Source: Pseudomonas allokribbensis
GTDB lineage: Bacteria; Pseudomonadota; Gammaproteobacteria; Pseudomonadales; Pseudomonadaceae
Reading direction: 5' to 3'
Assembly (NCBI RefSeq): GCF_014863605.1
Contig: NZ_CP062252.1
Coordinates: 3,543,001-3,607,000, forward strand
Length of the DNA: 64,000 nt
The position numbers and the translations under genes are program-made. Positions 27,492 through 36,979 of this stretch are shown here, piece after piece (position 1 is the first letter of the stretch; the number at the start of each line of letters is the position of its first letter). The notes beneath the pieces are model-generated. The model made no database searches and was not told the DNA's origin. It worked only from the letters and a program-made list of their open reading frames with translations.

Positions 27492-30338
27492 CTAGACTGG
27501 GGCTAGTGCCAGATCGCAATACTGGAAGCTGTTATTGATAGTATCCAAAGGTTTGATGACCGGAATTGATGATTGCAGGCCATTCTGGGCTGTAATCCAG
27601 TATTTACCCCATGCAACCGCCCCTCGCCTCGGTTGTGCTGCCTTGAAGTTAGCGGCAGTACCAACGCCTGCAACGTCAGGTATGTTGGGGGCCTGGATGG
27701 TGTAAGTTGCCGAGGCAGCCGTACCGGGAATCAACGCAGTACCCGTTGCATTTGAATGCGCTTCAAAGTGTGCCGTGATAACCGTAGCCGGCGGCAGTAG
27801 TGCGGTCTTCGCGATCTGCAGTCCCAGTACATAACCACTGGTAGGACTAGTCATCCCATAGCACTCGATATAGTCGCGCACCGCAGGATTACGAATTCTG
27901 ATTGTAGGATCCGGCAGAACAATCGGAATTTGATTGACGATCACTGTCTTCGGCAAGGATTTATTGACGTTCTTGCCTAACCCGGTTATCTCGATAGTGT
28001 AGCGAGCCGTATCGCTAGGAGGTTTCAATTTGGCCATCTCGTTTGCCGGGATCGGAACAGAGAAACCCTGCACAGCCACGAGCGGACTATAGGTAGCAAA
28101 AGGAACTGTCGCGGCACCCAAGTAACACTTGACCTCATGCTCCGGCAAAATATCCGGATCGGTAAGAGCGTTCGTCACCGTGAATGTGCCTGGTTTGGTC
28201 CGATCATCAGCCGAAACAACGTCTGGAACATTGGAAGCCCCCGTTACAACCGGAAGTTGGAGATCCGGATTGTCCAGTTCCGGCGGGTTGACAGGAATTA
28301 CACCAGCGATACGCGAGTCAAAAGTAACGGTGGCAGTCGGTGACTCTGCATCAGGCGAAAGTCCGGTACGCACTATTACGGATTTGATCTCGATGTCCAC
28401 GGGGTTATCGGCATCAGCAAACAGCGGATAAAGATCTTTGAAACCAATATCAAAACTCAAATTAGCGTTAGCCCATGCTTGTTTGGCAGTCTCAAAAAAA
28501 ACAGTCACATCGAGGGCTTTAGTGAACACCAAATAAACTTCATCCCCCGTCACCGCATTCAGGATACTTGAGTTTTCGACAATAGCCGCAAGCGGGATCG
28601 GGGCCGGAGGCGAAGCCGTGTTTAGAAAGTCCTCCCAATAAAGCGTAGTGGCGTAATTTGGATCGGTTTTTGGCACCAATGGGGCTTTAATGATCGATGG
28701 CGCTACGGGTAGTGCCAATGTCAGAAGGCCAACAGACGCAGACTTTTCACCTTCGTTACCGAGCCAGTCTTCCCACCGATAGACCACATTGACGCGACCA
28801 TTCGGAAATTGAAGCAACTCAGTGCTATCAATATCCAATGCACCAGTAGCAGGGACTGCGGCATCCCATACCAACACTTCCAGCGCGCCGGAGATAAACC
28901 AGACCTTCAAAATATCATCGAGACGACGCCACAAGTAAGTGGTATTCACCGTGAGATTAATGTTCGAATTATTTTCGATCCAGGTTTTGTCAATAGTCCG
29001 CAGCGGAAGCGGAGTGCCATTGACAAAGACTGGAGCGGGTGTTGGCTTGATTTTTTTGACTGGATTTTTGGTATTGACCGGTGCAGTTTGGTCAGAAATG
29101 AACTCAATGGGTGGATCGGATGGATCCGCGTTACCGCCATCGGCTTTGTAAAGGTCAAGTCTGAACTCCCATACAGTCGGTCCAGGTGACGTAACTTTTT
29201 CCGCAAAAAGCTTTGCATCGAAAGGCAACGGGATAGTTGTAGGAGGACGGTTCGCAATCGGGCCAAGCTCAATTTTATCCGGATAATCAATCCAGGTCAG
29301 TTCGCCTTTTTCACGGTACTGAACTTCAATAGAATCTTTATCATCCTCATCATCTGTACGAGTGAAATTGAAATTTATGATGCCGGATTCCATCACAGAC
29401 TTCGCAATAAAACCACCTGCCAGCGTATCAACTGTGACTTCTGAAAAAACCCCACCGCCTGATGAAGTAGAAGCTGGCCGTGGTGTTTTAGGTACAAATT
29501 TAATTCCCATTTCTTTATCTCCTTGCGCGTTCAGGCCGGAAGGGCCAGGTTTTCCAGGTGTTACTCGATCGATTTTCACCAATCCTTTTTCTGATTCAGC
29601 AATGAGTTTGCCGCCACGAAACACCTCACAGACGAAAACAGCTGAATCATCATCAATTAACGAACTTATATGGTTAATAAACGGCACTACATGATTAAAG
29701 CCATTTGTTATATCTGTATTGAAAAGCGGTTTTTCCCAGCGACCATAAGCTTCTGTTACCTCAGGACCACTTCCGTTGAGGCTCCGGTATCCCCTCCAGA
29801 AAATCACTGCGACATCTCCGGGCAAAGCGATGTTAATCAAGGAAGGAACTTTGAGAGTGCCGCCACTTGTTAATGGAGGGTTCGTATTGTTATTCCAATA
29901 CCCCCAGAGTGTTGCGCCCACCGCCACAAGTTCCGGAAAGGTTAAAAGAGGCGTGTGGTCGATAGTTAGTTGTCGATCTGGCGAGTGATCGTCGTTACCG
30001 CCATCCCCTTTCCAGAGTACGTAATAGAGAAACATATTACCGTCGACTGCCAAATGAGTTGGCGTCAGGTCGAAGTACAACTCCTTAACCGTCAAGGGTG
30101 TCGGGTATTGAACGTTATAAATAGTTTCCTCTACACCATTCTGACGCTTGATCACCCACAGTCGATCATTAGGCAGTGGATCCAGCCAATACGGAATTAC
30201 AATTCGAGTCCCGGTTTTCAAAATCTCGCGAGGAACATGACCGGCCAGATCGCTATCGTCGACCCCTTCAACTGAAAGCGGTTGCGCCAGTACACCTATA
30301 GGCGTCTTAGCGATTTGATTAGTGGGTGTTGAAGTCAT
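27492..30338 (-). CDS. Large beta-rich repeat protein of unknown function
   Basis: I do not recognise a named family for this 948-residue protein (976 if an in-frame TTG at 30422, with AGGAAA before it, is used). It has no clear signal peptide. Ig-like repeats of roughly 100-130 residues are visible: LWKGDGGNDDHSPDRQLTID near residue 120 parallels LYKADGGNADPSDPPIEFIS near residue 405, each followed by a short T-P or AP linker, and further Y-[RV]-W/V strands recur (VVYRWEDWLGNEG). The gene is visibly AT-richer than its neighbours. It is a monocistron between an operator-like palindrome (30438-30453) and a terminator. A surface, adhesin-like or toxin-associated role is possible but unsupported. 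Confidence 0.7.
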   Translation of the reverse strand: MTSTPTNQIAKTPIGVLAQPLSVEGVDDSDLAGHVPREILKTGTRIVIPYWLDPLPNDRLWVIKRQNGVEETIYNVQYPTPLTVKELYFDLTPTHLAVDGNMFLYYVLWKGDGGNDDHSPDRQLTIDHTPLLTFPELVAVGATLWGYWNNNTNPPLTSGGTLKVPSLINIALPGDVAVIFWRGYRSLNGSGPEVTEAYGRWEKPLFNTDITNGFNHVVPFINHISSLIDDDSAVFVCEVFRGGKLIAESEKGLVKIDRVTPGKPGPSGLNAQGDKEMGIKFVPKTPRPASTSSGGGVFSEVTVDTLAGGFIAKSVMESGIINFNFTRTDDEDDKDSIEVQYREKGELTWIDYPDKIELGPIANRPPTTIPLPFDAKLFAEKVTSPGPTVWEFRLDLYKADGGNADPSDPPIEFISDQTAPVNTKNPVKKIKPTPAPVFVNGTPLPLRTIDKTWIENNSNINLTVNTTYLWRRLDDILKVWFISGALEVLVWDAAVPATGALDIDSTELLQFPNGRVNVVYRWEDWLGNEGEKSASVGLLTLALPVAPSIIKAPLVPKTDPNYATTLYWEDFLNTASPPAPIPLAAIVENSSILNAVTGDEVYLVFTKALDVTVFFETAKQAWANANLSFDIGFKDLYPLFADADNPVDIEIKSVIVRTGLSPDAESPTATVTFDSRIAGVIPVNPPELDNPDLQLPVVTGASNVPDVVSADDRTKPGTFTVTNALTDPDILPEHEVKCYLGAATVPFATYSPLVAVQGFSVPIPANEMAKLKPPSDTARYTIEITGLGKNVNKSLPKTVIVNQIPIVLPDPTIRIRNPAVRDYIECYGMTSPTSGYVLGLQIAKTALLPPATVITAHFEAHSNATGTALIPGTAASATYTIQAPNIPDVAGVGTAANFKAAQPRRGAVAWGKYWITAQNGLQSSIPVIKPLDTINNSFQYCDLALAPV

Positions 30339-30437
30339 TTTTCCATCACCGATTGATACGAGACTCTTGAAAAACCCAGGCACTTTCTTTCGCTGTTCTG
30401 TCGGGAAAATTAGGCGCTCCAACAGAGAGTTTTCCTA

Positions 30438-30453
30438 CTGTCAGATCTGACAG
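30438..30453. promoter_or_regulatory. Operator-like palindrome upstream of the large orphan gene
   Basis: CTGTCAGATCTGACAG is a perfect 16-bp palindrome with the same CTGTCA-N4-TGACAG form as the site at 22840-22855. It lies about 100 bp upstream of the preferred ATG at 30338 and 16 bp upstream of the alternative TTG at 30422. Confidence 0.55.
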
Positions 30454-30542
30454 GTATTGCTACCGTCTGTCGGACTTATCCGGCTCCTACCCCGCTACGC
30501 AAAACATCTTCACTTGACGCCACTAAAGAGTTTGGTGTCTCC

Positions 30543-30556
30543 TGAAACCGGTTTCA
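30543..30556. promoter_or_regulatory. PtxS operator upstream of ptxS
   Basis: A perfect copy of TGAAACCGGTTTCA, the 14-bp palindrome reported as the PtxS target in pseudomonads. It lies 20 bp before the ptxS start, consistent with autorepression relieved by 2-ketogluconate. Confidence 0.93.
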
Positions 30557-30576
30557 GACAATAAGAAGACCCAACC

Positions 30577-31602
30577 GTGAACGATTTCTCCGCCGCCCAG
30601 CGCAGCCGCGTCACCATGCTCGACGTCGCCGAACACGCTGGCGTGTCCAAGGCCAGCGTCTCGCGTTTTATCGGCGATGACCGCGCCCTGCTCTCCGATG
30701 CCATCGCCCAGCGCATCGAGCAGGCAATTGCCGAACTCGGCTATCGCCCCAATCAAATGGCCCGTGGCCTGAAACGTGGCCGCACTCGCCTGATCGGCAT
30801 GCTGGTGGCCGATATCCGCAACCCTTATTCGATTGCCGTGATGCACGGGGTGGAAACCGCCTGCCGTCGGCACGGTTACAGCCTGGTGGTGTGCAACACC
30901 GATCGCGATGACGAGCAGGAACGTCAGCACCTGGCGCTGCTGCGCTCGTACAACATCGAAGGGCTGATCGTGAACACCCTCGGCCATCACCGGGATGAGC
31001 TGGATGAGTTGAAACGGGAAATGCCGCTGGTACTGGTGGATCGCAAGGTCGATGGACTGGACAGCGACATGGTCGGGTTGAACAACCCGCAAGCCATCGA
31101 AATGGCGCTGGAGCATCTTCAGCAGCGTGGCTATCGCGATGTGCTGCTGGTGACTGAACCCTATGACGGCACCAGTTCAAGGATCGAGCGGGTCAGCAGT
31201 TTTCAGCAGCAGATTGGCCAGCGCGAAGACATGCGTGGCACGGTGCTGGAAACAGGCCCAAGCCTGGCGAACGATCTTCAAACCTTTTTGAACACACCTG
31301 ATAACGGCCCGAAAGCCCTGTTCTGCGCCAATGGCGTGGCGGCGCTGGCCTGCACCCTGGCCTTGCGGGAGATTGGCTGCCGGTTGTTCGAGGATGTCGG
31401 ATTGATTGCGCTGGATGATCTGGATTGGTATCCGCTGGTAGGCAGCGGGATCACCGCCCTCGCCCAGCCAACTGCTGAAATGGGTGCTCAGGCATTTGAA
31501 TGCCTGCTCAAGCGCTTGCGTGGAGAGGATGGGGCTGCGCGAACCCTGGATTTTGCACCGGTGCTGATTGAGCGCGGCTCGACGCGCGGAATAGCGGAAT
31601 AA
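30577..31602 (+). CDS. ptxS: LacI-family repressor PtxS of 2-ketogluconate catabolism
   Basis: A 341-residue LacI/GalR repressor: an N-terminal helix-turn-helix (VTMLDVAEHAGVSKASVSRFI at about residues 12-32), a hinge helix (YRPNQMARGLKRGRTRLIG) and a periplasmic-binding-protein-like effector domain. PtxS responds to 2-ketogluconate and controls its own gene and the kgu operon. This identity is supported by the gene order ptxS-kguE-kguK-kguT-kguD and by the two perfect operators flanking the gene (30543 and 31639). Confidence 0.95.
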   Translation: MNDFSAAQRSRVTMLDVAEHAGVSKASVSRFIGDDRALLSDAIAQRIEQAIAELGYRPNQMARGLKRGRTRLIGMLVADIRNPYSIAVMHGVETACRRHGYSLVVCNTDRDDEQERQHLALLRSYNIEGLIVNTLGHHRDELDELKREMPLVLVDRKVDGLDSDMVGLNNPQAIEMALEHLQQRGYRDVLLVTEPYDGTSSRIERVSSFQQQIGQREDMRGTVLETGPSLANDLQTFLNTPDNGPKALFCANGVAALACTLALREIGCRLFEDVGLIALDDLDWYPLVGSGITALAQPTAEMGAQAFECLLKRLRGEDGAARTLDFAPVLIERGSTRGIAE

Positions 31603-31638
31603 GGCCCTACGGGGCCACCAAATTTTTTTGAACAAAAA

Positions 31639-31652
31639 TGAAACCGGTTTCA
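31639..31652. promoter_or_regulatory. PtxS operator upstream of kguE
   Basis: A second perfect TGAAACCGGTTTCA palindrome, 13 bp before the kguE start. It would repress the kguEKTD operon in the absence of 2-ketogluconate. Confidence 0.93.
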
Positions 31653-31665
31653 GAGGTAGATAACA

Positions 31666-32448
31666 ATGAATAAACCTGACGTTTCCATCAGTCTTTCCAG
31701 CTACGGCGCTGATCTCGTCCGACGCCATGGCCAGGCTTCGTTCATCGAAGTGCTGGCCGCTGCGGGCGCCAATCGCATCGAATGGCGCGAAGAGCTGCTG
31801 ACCAACGAAGTCCCCGAACAGCTCGCCGCCGCAACACAAGCCGAAGGCCTGCAAAGCATCTACTCCTCGCCCACCGAACTGTGGCTGGCCGGTCAGTCGC
31901 GGCCCAATCCCGAACTGATCACCGCGCTGCAAAACGCCGAAGCGTTCGGTTCGAAGTGGCTGAAAGTGTCGCTGGGCTTCTTCACCGACAACAACGATCT
32001 GCAGACGCTGGCGCAAATCCTTGCGCCAAGTCCGGTGCAACTGCTGGTGGAGAACGATCAGACCTTGCATGGCGGTCGCATCGAACCGTTCCAGCGCTTC
32101 TTCGCCGCCGTCGAGCAACACAACCTGCCGATCAAAATGACCTTCGATATCGGCAACTGGCAGTGGCAAGATCAGTCCGCCAGCAGCGCCGCACGCTTGC
32201 TGGGCCGTCACGTCGGCTATGTGCATTGCAAAGCCGTGGCCCGCCGTGCCGACGGCAAACTGGTAGCGGTGCCTCCGGCCGCCACTGACCTGCATCTGTG
32301 GGAACAACTGCTGCGGCACATGGCCCAAGGCGTTATGCGCGCCGCCGAATACCCGTTGCAGGGCGAAGACCTGGTGCAACTCACCACCGAACACGTGGCC
32401 GCCCTCGCCCGCCTCGGCCAATCCCGCCTGGAGCCTGCCCATGTCTGA
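31666..32448 (+). CDS. kguE: KguE, sugar-phosphate isomerase/epimerase-like TIM-barrel protein
   Basis: A 260-residue protein of the xylose-isomerase-like TIM-barrel family, with the metal-ligand-type segments [24 protein letters not shown] and VGYVHCKAV. It is the first gene of the 2-ketogluconate operon. Its precise reaction in the pathway is not established, and it is usually called a putative epimerase. It overlaps kguK by 8 bp. Confidence 0.9.
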   Translation: MNKPDVSISLSSYGADLVRRHGQASFIEVLAAAGANRIEWREELLTNEVPEQLAAATQAEGLQSIYSSPTELWLAGQSRPNPELITALQNAEAFGSKWLKVSLGFFTDNNDLQTLAQILAPSPVQLLVENDQTLHGGRIEPFQRFFAAVEQHNLPIKMTFDIGNWQWQDQSASSAARLLGRHVGYVHCKAVARRADGKLVAVPPAATDLHLWEQLLRHMAQGVMRAAEYPLQGEDLVQLTTEHVAALARLGQSRLEPAHV

Positions 32449-33391
32449 GATCGATATCCTGTCGTTCGGCGAAACCATGGCCATGTTTGTCGCCGAACAG
32501 AACGGCGATCTGGCCTGCGTCGACCAGTTTCACAAACGGATTGCCGGGGCCGACAGCAATGTGGCCATCGGCTTGTCTCGACTGGGTTTCAACGTTGCGT
32601 GGCTGAGCCGGGTCGGTGCCGATTCGCTGGGTCGCTTCGTGGTCGAAACCCTGCACGGAGAGGGTCTGGATTGTAGCCACGTTGAAGTCGATCCAGCACA
32701 CCCGACCGGTTTTCAGCTCAAGTCGCGCAACGATGACGGCAGCGATCCGACGGTCGAGTATTTCCGTCGCGGCTCGGCGGCCAGTCATCTGTCGCCGCAA
32801 TCGATCACCTCGACTCTATTAAGTGCCCGGCATCTGCACGCCACCGGCATTCCGCCCGCGCTGTCCGTATCAGCCCGGGAAATGTCCCATGAACTGATGA
32901 CCCGCATGCGCAACGCCGGGCGCAGCGTGTCGTTCGACCCGAACCTGCGCCCGAGCCTGTGGGCCAGCGAACGGGAGATGATCACCGAAATCAACCGCCT
33001 CGCCGCCCTCGCCCACTGGGTGTTGCCGGGGTTGAGCGAAGGCCGGTTGCTGACCGGGTTTGAGGACCCGGCGGACATTGCGGCGTTTTATCTCGATCAG
33101 GGTGCCGAAGCCGTGGCAATCAAGCTCGGGCCGCAGGGCGCGTATTACCGCACGCATCTGGATCAAGGGTTTGTCGCCGGGGTGCCGGTTGAAACTGTGG
33201 TCGATACGGTCGGTGCCGGCGATGGATTTGCGGTGGGGATGATCAGCGCCCTGCTGGAGCACCTGAGTTTTCCCGAAGCCGTCAGACGCGCCAACTGGAT
33301 TGGCAGCCGGGCGGTGCAGAGCCGTGGCGACATGGAGGGTTTGCCGACGCGATCCGAACTCACCGCTGATCGTTCCCACGCTGCGGCGTGA
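32441..33391 (+). CDS. kguK: 2-ketogluconate kinase KguK (PfkB family)
   Basis: A 316-residue ribokinase/PfkB sugar kinase with the N-terminal GETMAMFV and [14 protein letters not shown] segments and the C-terminal signature [12 protein letters not shown], which holds the catalytic Asp. It phosphorylates 2-ketogluconate to 2-keto-6-phosphogluconate after uptake by KguT. The last codons (DRSHAAA) are encoded by a truncated copy of the dispersed palindromic repeat seen at 7694-7803. Confidence 0.93.
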   Translation: MSEIDILSFGETMAMFVAEQNGDLACVDQFHKRIAGADSNVAIGLSRLGFNVAWLSRVGADSLGRFVVETLHGEGLDCSHVEVDPAHPTGFQLKSRNDDGSDPTVEYFRRGSAASHLSPQSITSTLLSARHLHATGIPPALSVSAREMSHELMTRMRNAGRSVSFDPNLRPSLWASEREMITEINRLAALAHWVLPGLSEGRLLTGFEDPADIAAFYLDQGAEAVAIKLGPQGAYYRTHLDQGFVAGVPVETVVDTVGAGDGFAVGMISALLEHLSFPEAVRRANWIGSRAVQSRGDMEGLPTRSELTADRSHAAA

Positions 33392-33455
33392 GCACAGGCA
33401 CCAACCAATCTATTGAACCTGCTGCGACAAAAACAACAAGCTCAGGAGCAAGACC

Positions 33456-34754
33456 ATGAAAACCGCAACCCTCGCCACCCGCCGCTGGTGGTACATCATG
33501 CCGATCGTGTTCATCACCTACAGCCTGGCGTACCTCGACCGCGCCAATTACGGTTTCGCCGCCGCGTCCGGAATGGCTGCCGACCTGATGATCACCCCGG
33601 GCCTGTCCTCGCTGCTCGGCGCGCTGTTCTTCCTCGGTTACTTTTTCTTCCAGGTGCCCGGCGCGATCTACGCGCAAAAGCACAGCGTGAAGAAACTGAT
33701 CTTCGTCAGCCTGATCCTCTGGGGCGGGCTCGCCACGCTGACCGGCGTGGTCTCCAACGCCTATTGGCTGATCGTCATCCGCTTCATGCTCGGCGTGGTC
33801 GAAGCGGCGGTGATGCCGGCGATGCTGGTGTACCTGTGCCACTGGTTCACCCGCGCCGAACGCTCGCGGGCCAACACGTTTCTGATCCTCGGCAACCCGG
33901 TGACCATGCTGTGGATGTCGGTGGTTTCAGGGTATCTGGTGCAGCATTTCAGCTGGCGCTGGATGTTCATCATCGAAGGGTTGCCGGCGGTGCTTTGGGC
34001 ATTCATCTGGTGGAAGCTGGCCGATGATCGTCCGGCCCAGGCCAAGTGGCTCAGCGACCAGGAAAAGCACGATCTGGAAAGCGCTCTCGCCGCCGAACAG
34101 GTCGGGATCAAAGCCGTAAAAAATTACGCCGAAGCCTTCCGCTCGCCGAAGGTGATCATCCTGGCGCTGCAATTTTTCTGCTGGAGCATTGGCGTTTACG
34201 GCTTTGTGCTGTGGTTGCCTTCGATCCTCAAGGCCGGTGCGCAGATGGACATGATCGAGGCCGGCTGGCTGTCGGCGTTGCCCTATCTGGCGGCGGTAAT
34301 CGGCATGCTGCTGGTGTCGTGGGGCTCGGACAAACTGCAAAAGCGCAAACGTTTCGTCTGGCCGCCGCTGCTGATTGCCTCGGTGGCGTTCTACGGCTCC
34401 TACGCCCTCGGTGCTGAGCATTTCTGGTGGTCGTACACGCTGCTGGTGATTGCCGGCGCCTGCATGTACGCGCCCTACGGGCCGTTCTTCGCCATCGTGC
34501 CGGAGATCCTGCCAGCCAACGTTGCCGGTGGTGCCATGGCGCTGATCAACAGCATGGGCGCCCTCGGCTCGTTTGGCGGCTCGTATCTGGTCGGCTACCT
34601 GAACAGCTCCACCGGTTCGCCAGGCGCCTCGTATCTGCTGATGAGCGGCGCGTTGATGCTCTCGGTGGTACTGACGATTTTCCTCAAGCCCGGCGCCAGC
34701 GACCGGGTGACGGCCAAGCGAGTCGCACCGCGCCCGCTGCCGGCCCATTCCTGA
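33456..34754 (+). CDS. kguT: 2-ketogluconate transporter KguT (MFS)
   Basis: A 432-residue major facilitator superfamily permease of the anion:cation symporter group, with 12 membrane segments and the N-terminal signature YSLAYLDRANYGFA. It carries 2-ketogluconate across the inner membrane with protons. ATG at 33456 has AGGAGCAAGACC upstream. It lies 64 bp after kguK; no terminator was seen in the gap. Confidence 0.92.
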   Translation: MKTATLATRRWWYIMPIVFITYSLAYLDRANYGFAAASGMAADLMITPGLSSLLGALFFLGYFFFQVPGAIYAQKHSVKKLIFVSLILWGGLATLTGVVSNAYWLIVIRFMLGVVEAAVMPAMLVYLCHWFTRAERSRANTFLILGNPVTMLWMSVVSGYLVQHFSWRWMFIIEGLPAVLWAFIWWKLADDRPAQAKWLSDQEKHDLESALAAEQVGIKAVKNYAEAFRSPKVIILALQFFCWSIGVYGFVLWLPSILKAGAQMDMIEAGWLSALPYLAAVIGMLLVSWGSDKLQKRKRFVWPPLLIASVAFYGSYALGAEHFWWSYTLLVIAGACMYAPYGPFFAIVPEILPANVAGGAMALINSMGALGSFGGSYLVGYLNSSTGSPGASYLLMSGALMLSVVLTIFLKPGASDRVTAKRVAPRPLPAHS

Positions 34755-34766
34755 ATTGACAGAGAG

Positions 34767-35744
34767 ATGACTGCGATGAAAAAGCAGGTTGTGTTGTACA
34801 AGAAACTTTCGCCTTCTCTGATGGCGCAACTTCAGGAGCAAGTCGATGTAACGCTGATCGAAAGCCTCGACGCCGACGGCCTGATGAAACTGCGCGACGC
34901 CCTGCCCGCCGCCCACGGTCTGCTTGGCGCGAGCCTGAAACTGGACGCGGCCCTGCTCGATCTGGCGCCACAACTCGAAGCGATTTCCAGCGTTTCGGTG
35001 GGCGTCGACAACTACGACATCGACTACCTGACCCGCCGCAAGGTCATGCTGACAAACACCCCGGACGTGCTCACCGAAACCACCGCCGACACCGGTTTCG
35101 CGCTAGTCCTGGCCACCGCCCGGCGGGTGGTGGAACTGGCGAACATGGTGCGCGGTGGTCACTGGCATCGCAGCATCGGCCCGGCGCATTTCGGTACCGA
35201 TGTGCACGGCAAGACGCTGGGCATCATCGGCATGGGCCGGATCGGCGAGGCGTTGGCGCAGCGTGGGCATTTCGGATTTGGCATGCCGGTGATCTATCAC
35301 AGTCAGTCGCGCAAACCGGCGGTTGAAGCGCGGTTCGATGCGCAGTACCGCAGCCTGGAGGATCTGTTGCAGCAGGCGGACTTCATCTGCCTGACGTTGC
35401 CGCTGACTGCACAGACAGAAGGCTTGATCGGCGCCGAACAGTTCGCGTTGATGCGCCCGGAAAGCATCTTCATCAACATTTCCCGGGGCAAGGTGGTGGA
35501 CGAAGCCGCGATGATCGAAGCGCTGCGGCATAACCGGATTCGCGCGGCGGGGCTGGATGTGTTTGAACGCGAGCCGCTAAATCACGATTCGCCGTTATTG
35601 CAGTTGAACAACGTCGTGGCAACGCCGCACATGGGCTCGGCAACCCACGAAACGCGCGAAGCCATGGCGCGGTGTGCGGTGGAGAATCTGTTGGCGGCGT
35701 TGGCGGGTGAAAGGCCCGCCAACCTGGTGAATCCCCCGCGCTGA
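34767..35744 (+). CDS. kguD: 2-keto-6-phosphogluconate reductase KguD
   Basis: A 325-residue D-isomer-specific 2-hydroxyacid dehydrogenase. The NAD(P)-binding motif is GIIGMGRIGEALA; the catalytic Arg, Glu and His can be placed in NISRGKVVDE, DVFEREPL and TPHMGSATHETR. It reduces 2-keto-6-phosphogluconate to 6-phosphogluconate, which enters the Entner-Doudoroff pathway. An in-frame ATG at 34776 is an alternative start. It closes the kgu operon and ends 6 bp from the convergent transaminase gene. Confidence 0.93.
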   Translation: MTAMKKQVVLYKKLSPSLMAQLQEQVDVTLIESLDADGLMKLRDALPAAHGLLGASLKLDAALLDLAPQLEAISSVSVGVDNYDIDYLTRRKVMLTNTPDVLTETTADTGFALVLATARRVVELANMVRGGHWHRSIGPAHFGTDVHGKTLGIIGMGRIGEALAQRGHFGFGMPVIYHSQSRKPAVEARFDAQYRSLEDLLQQADFICLTLPLTAQTEGLIGAEQFALMRPESIFINISRGKVVDEAAMIEALRHNRIRAAGLDVFEREPLNHDSPLLQLNNVVATPHMGSATHETREAMARCAVENLLAALAGERPANLVNPPR

Positions 35745-35750
35745 TCGAGG

Positions 35751-36938
35751 TCAGGCGCTGCGCACTTGCAAAAGTTGCGCAGCGCACAAGGCAATCCTTG
35801 AACACGCATCCGCCAGTTTCACCCGATCCACCACCAGCCCGATGCGAATATGCCCCGCCGCACTCGGCCCGAACGCCTCACCGGCCAGCACAGAAACCCC
35901 ATACCCCTCCAGTAATTGCTCGGCAAAGTCCTGCGCGCCGATCCCGGTCTGGCGCACATCGACCATCACGAACATCCCGCCATCCGGCTTGATCGGGTAC
36001 AACCCCGGACAGCCGCGCAACCGTTCGCACACCAGATCCCGGCGCAAACGGTATTCCTCGCGCATCTGCGTCACTTCCGGCAGATCTTTCTCCAGCGCCA
36101 CTTGCGCCGCTTTCTGCACAAAGTCCGGCAGACCGAACAGCATGCTCAGCGACAGATTCACCAGATGTTCGGCCAAGGGTTTCGGTCCGATCATCCAGCC
36201 GATGCGCCACCCGGTCATCGCGTGGGATTTGGACAGGCTGTTGATGGTCGCGGTGCGCTCGGCCATGCCCGGCAGGCTCGCCGGGCTGACGTGTTCACCT
36301 TCGTATAACAATTCGCTGTAGACCTCATCGCTGATCAGCCACAGGTCATGACGAATGCACAGCGCCGCCAGCTCCTGCCAGATCAACAGCGACAGACTGG
36401 CGCCGGAAGGGTTGTTGGGACTGTTGAGCAGCATGGCTCGGGTCCTGGGGGTGATCCGCGCCGAGACATCCGCCGGGTCGACTCGAAAGCCGTTTTCCGG
36501 ACGAACCGGCACTGGCACCACGGTCGCGCCGCAAGCGCCAAACACGCCTTCGTAGGTGACATACATGGGTTCGGCGACGATGACTTCATCGCCCGGATCG
36601 AGCAGACACTGCGCCACCGAATACACCGCGCATTGCGCGCCGGGCAGCACGATCACATGGTCGGCATCAACGTCCTGACCGCTGCTGCGCCGATGGCGCT
36701 CGGCGATTCGCTTGCGCAGCTCCAGCCGGCCGCGCACTTCGGAATAATGGGTATCGCCTGCCAACAGGCTGTCGATGGCGCCGTGGATGATCGGCAGCGG
36801 CGTATCGAAATCCGGATCACCCACAGACAGCAGCAAGACATCAATGCCCCCGGCGCGCAGCTCCAGCGCTCGGTCGTGAATCCGCCAGGCCGCTGCTCCC
36901 TCCCCGGCGATTCGTTGGGTCAAGGCTGAATAGCGCAT
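35751..36938 (-). CDS. aruH: Arginine:pyruvate transaminase AruH-like PLP enzyme
   Basis: A 395-residue fold-type I aminotransferase. The PLP lysine is in NSLSKSHAMTGWRIGW, the ring-stacking region in SPNNPSGAS and the Asp in LISDEVYSE. Many stretches (MRYSALTQRIAGEGAAAW, VGDPDFDTPLPI, EHVSPASLPGMA, VSVLAGEAFGPSAAGHIR) match the AruH sequence of P. aeruginosa as I recall it, so arginine:pyruvate transamination is likely. The partner aruI decarboxylase gene and aruRS regulators are not nearby. Other aminotransferase activities remain possible. Confidence 0.8.
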   Translation of the reverse strand: MRYSALTQRIAGEGAAAWRIHDRALELRAGGIDVLLLSVGDPDFDTPLPIIHGAIDSLLAGDTHYSEVRGRLELRKRIAERHRRSSGQDVDADHVIVLPGAQCAVYSVAQCLLDPGDEVIVAEPMYVTYEGVFGACGATVVPVPVRPENGFRVDPADVSARITPRTRAMLLNSPNNPSGASLSLLIWQELAALCIRHDLWLISDEVYSELLYEGEHVSPASLPGMAERTATINSLSKSHAMTGWRIGWMIGPKPLAEHLVNLSLSMLFGLPDFVQKAAQVALEKDLPEVTQMREEYRLRRDLVCERLRGCPGLYPIKPDGGMFVMVDVRQTGIGAQDFAEQLLEGYGVSVLAGEAFGPSAAGHIRIGLVVDRVKLADACSRIALCAAQLLQVRSA

Positions 36939-36979
36939 GTACGTCTCCTGATTGCGCGGTCTCCAGCCTTCACCCTAGG

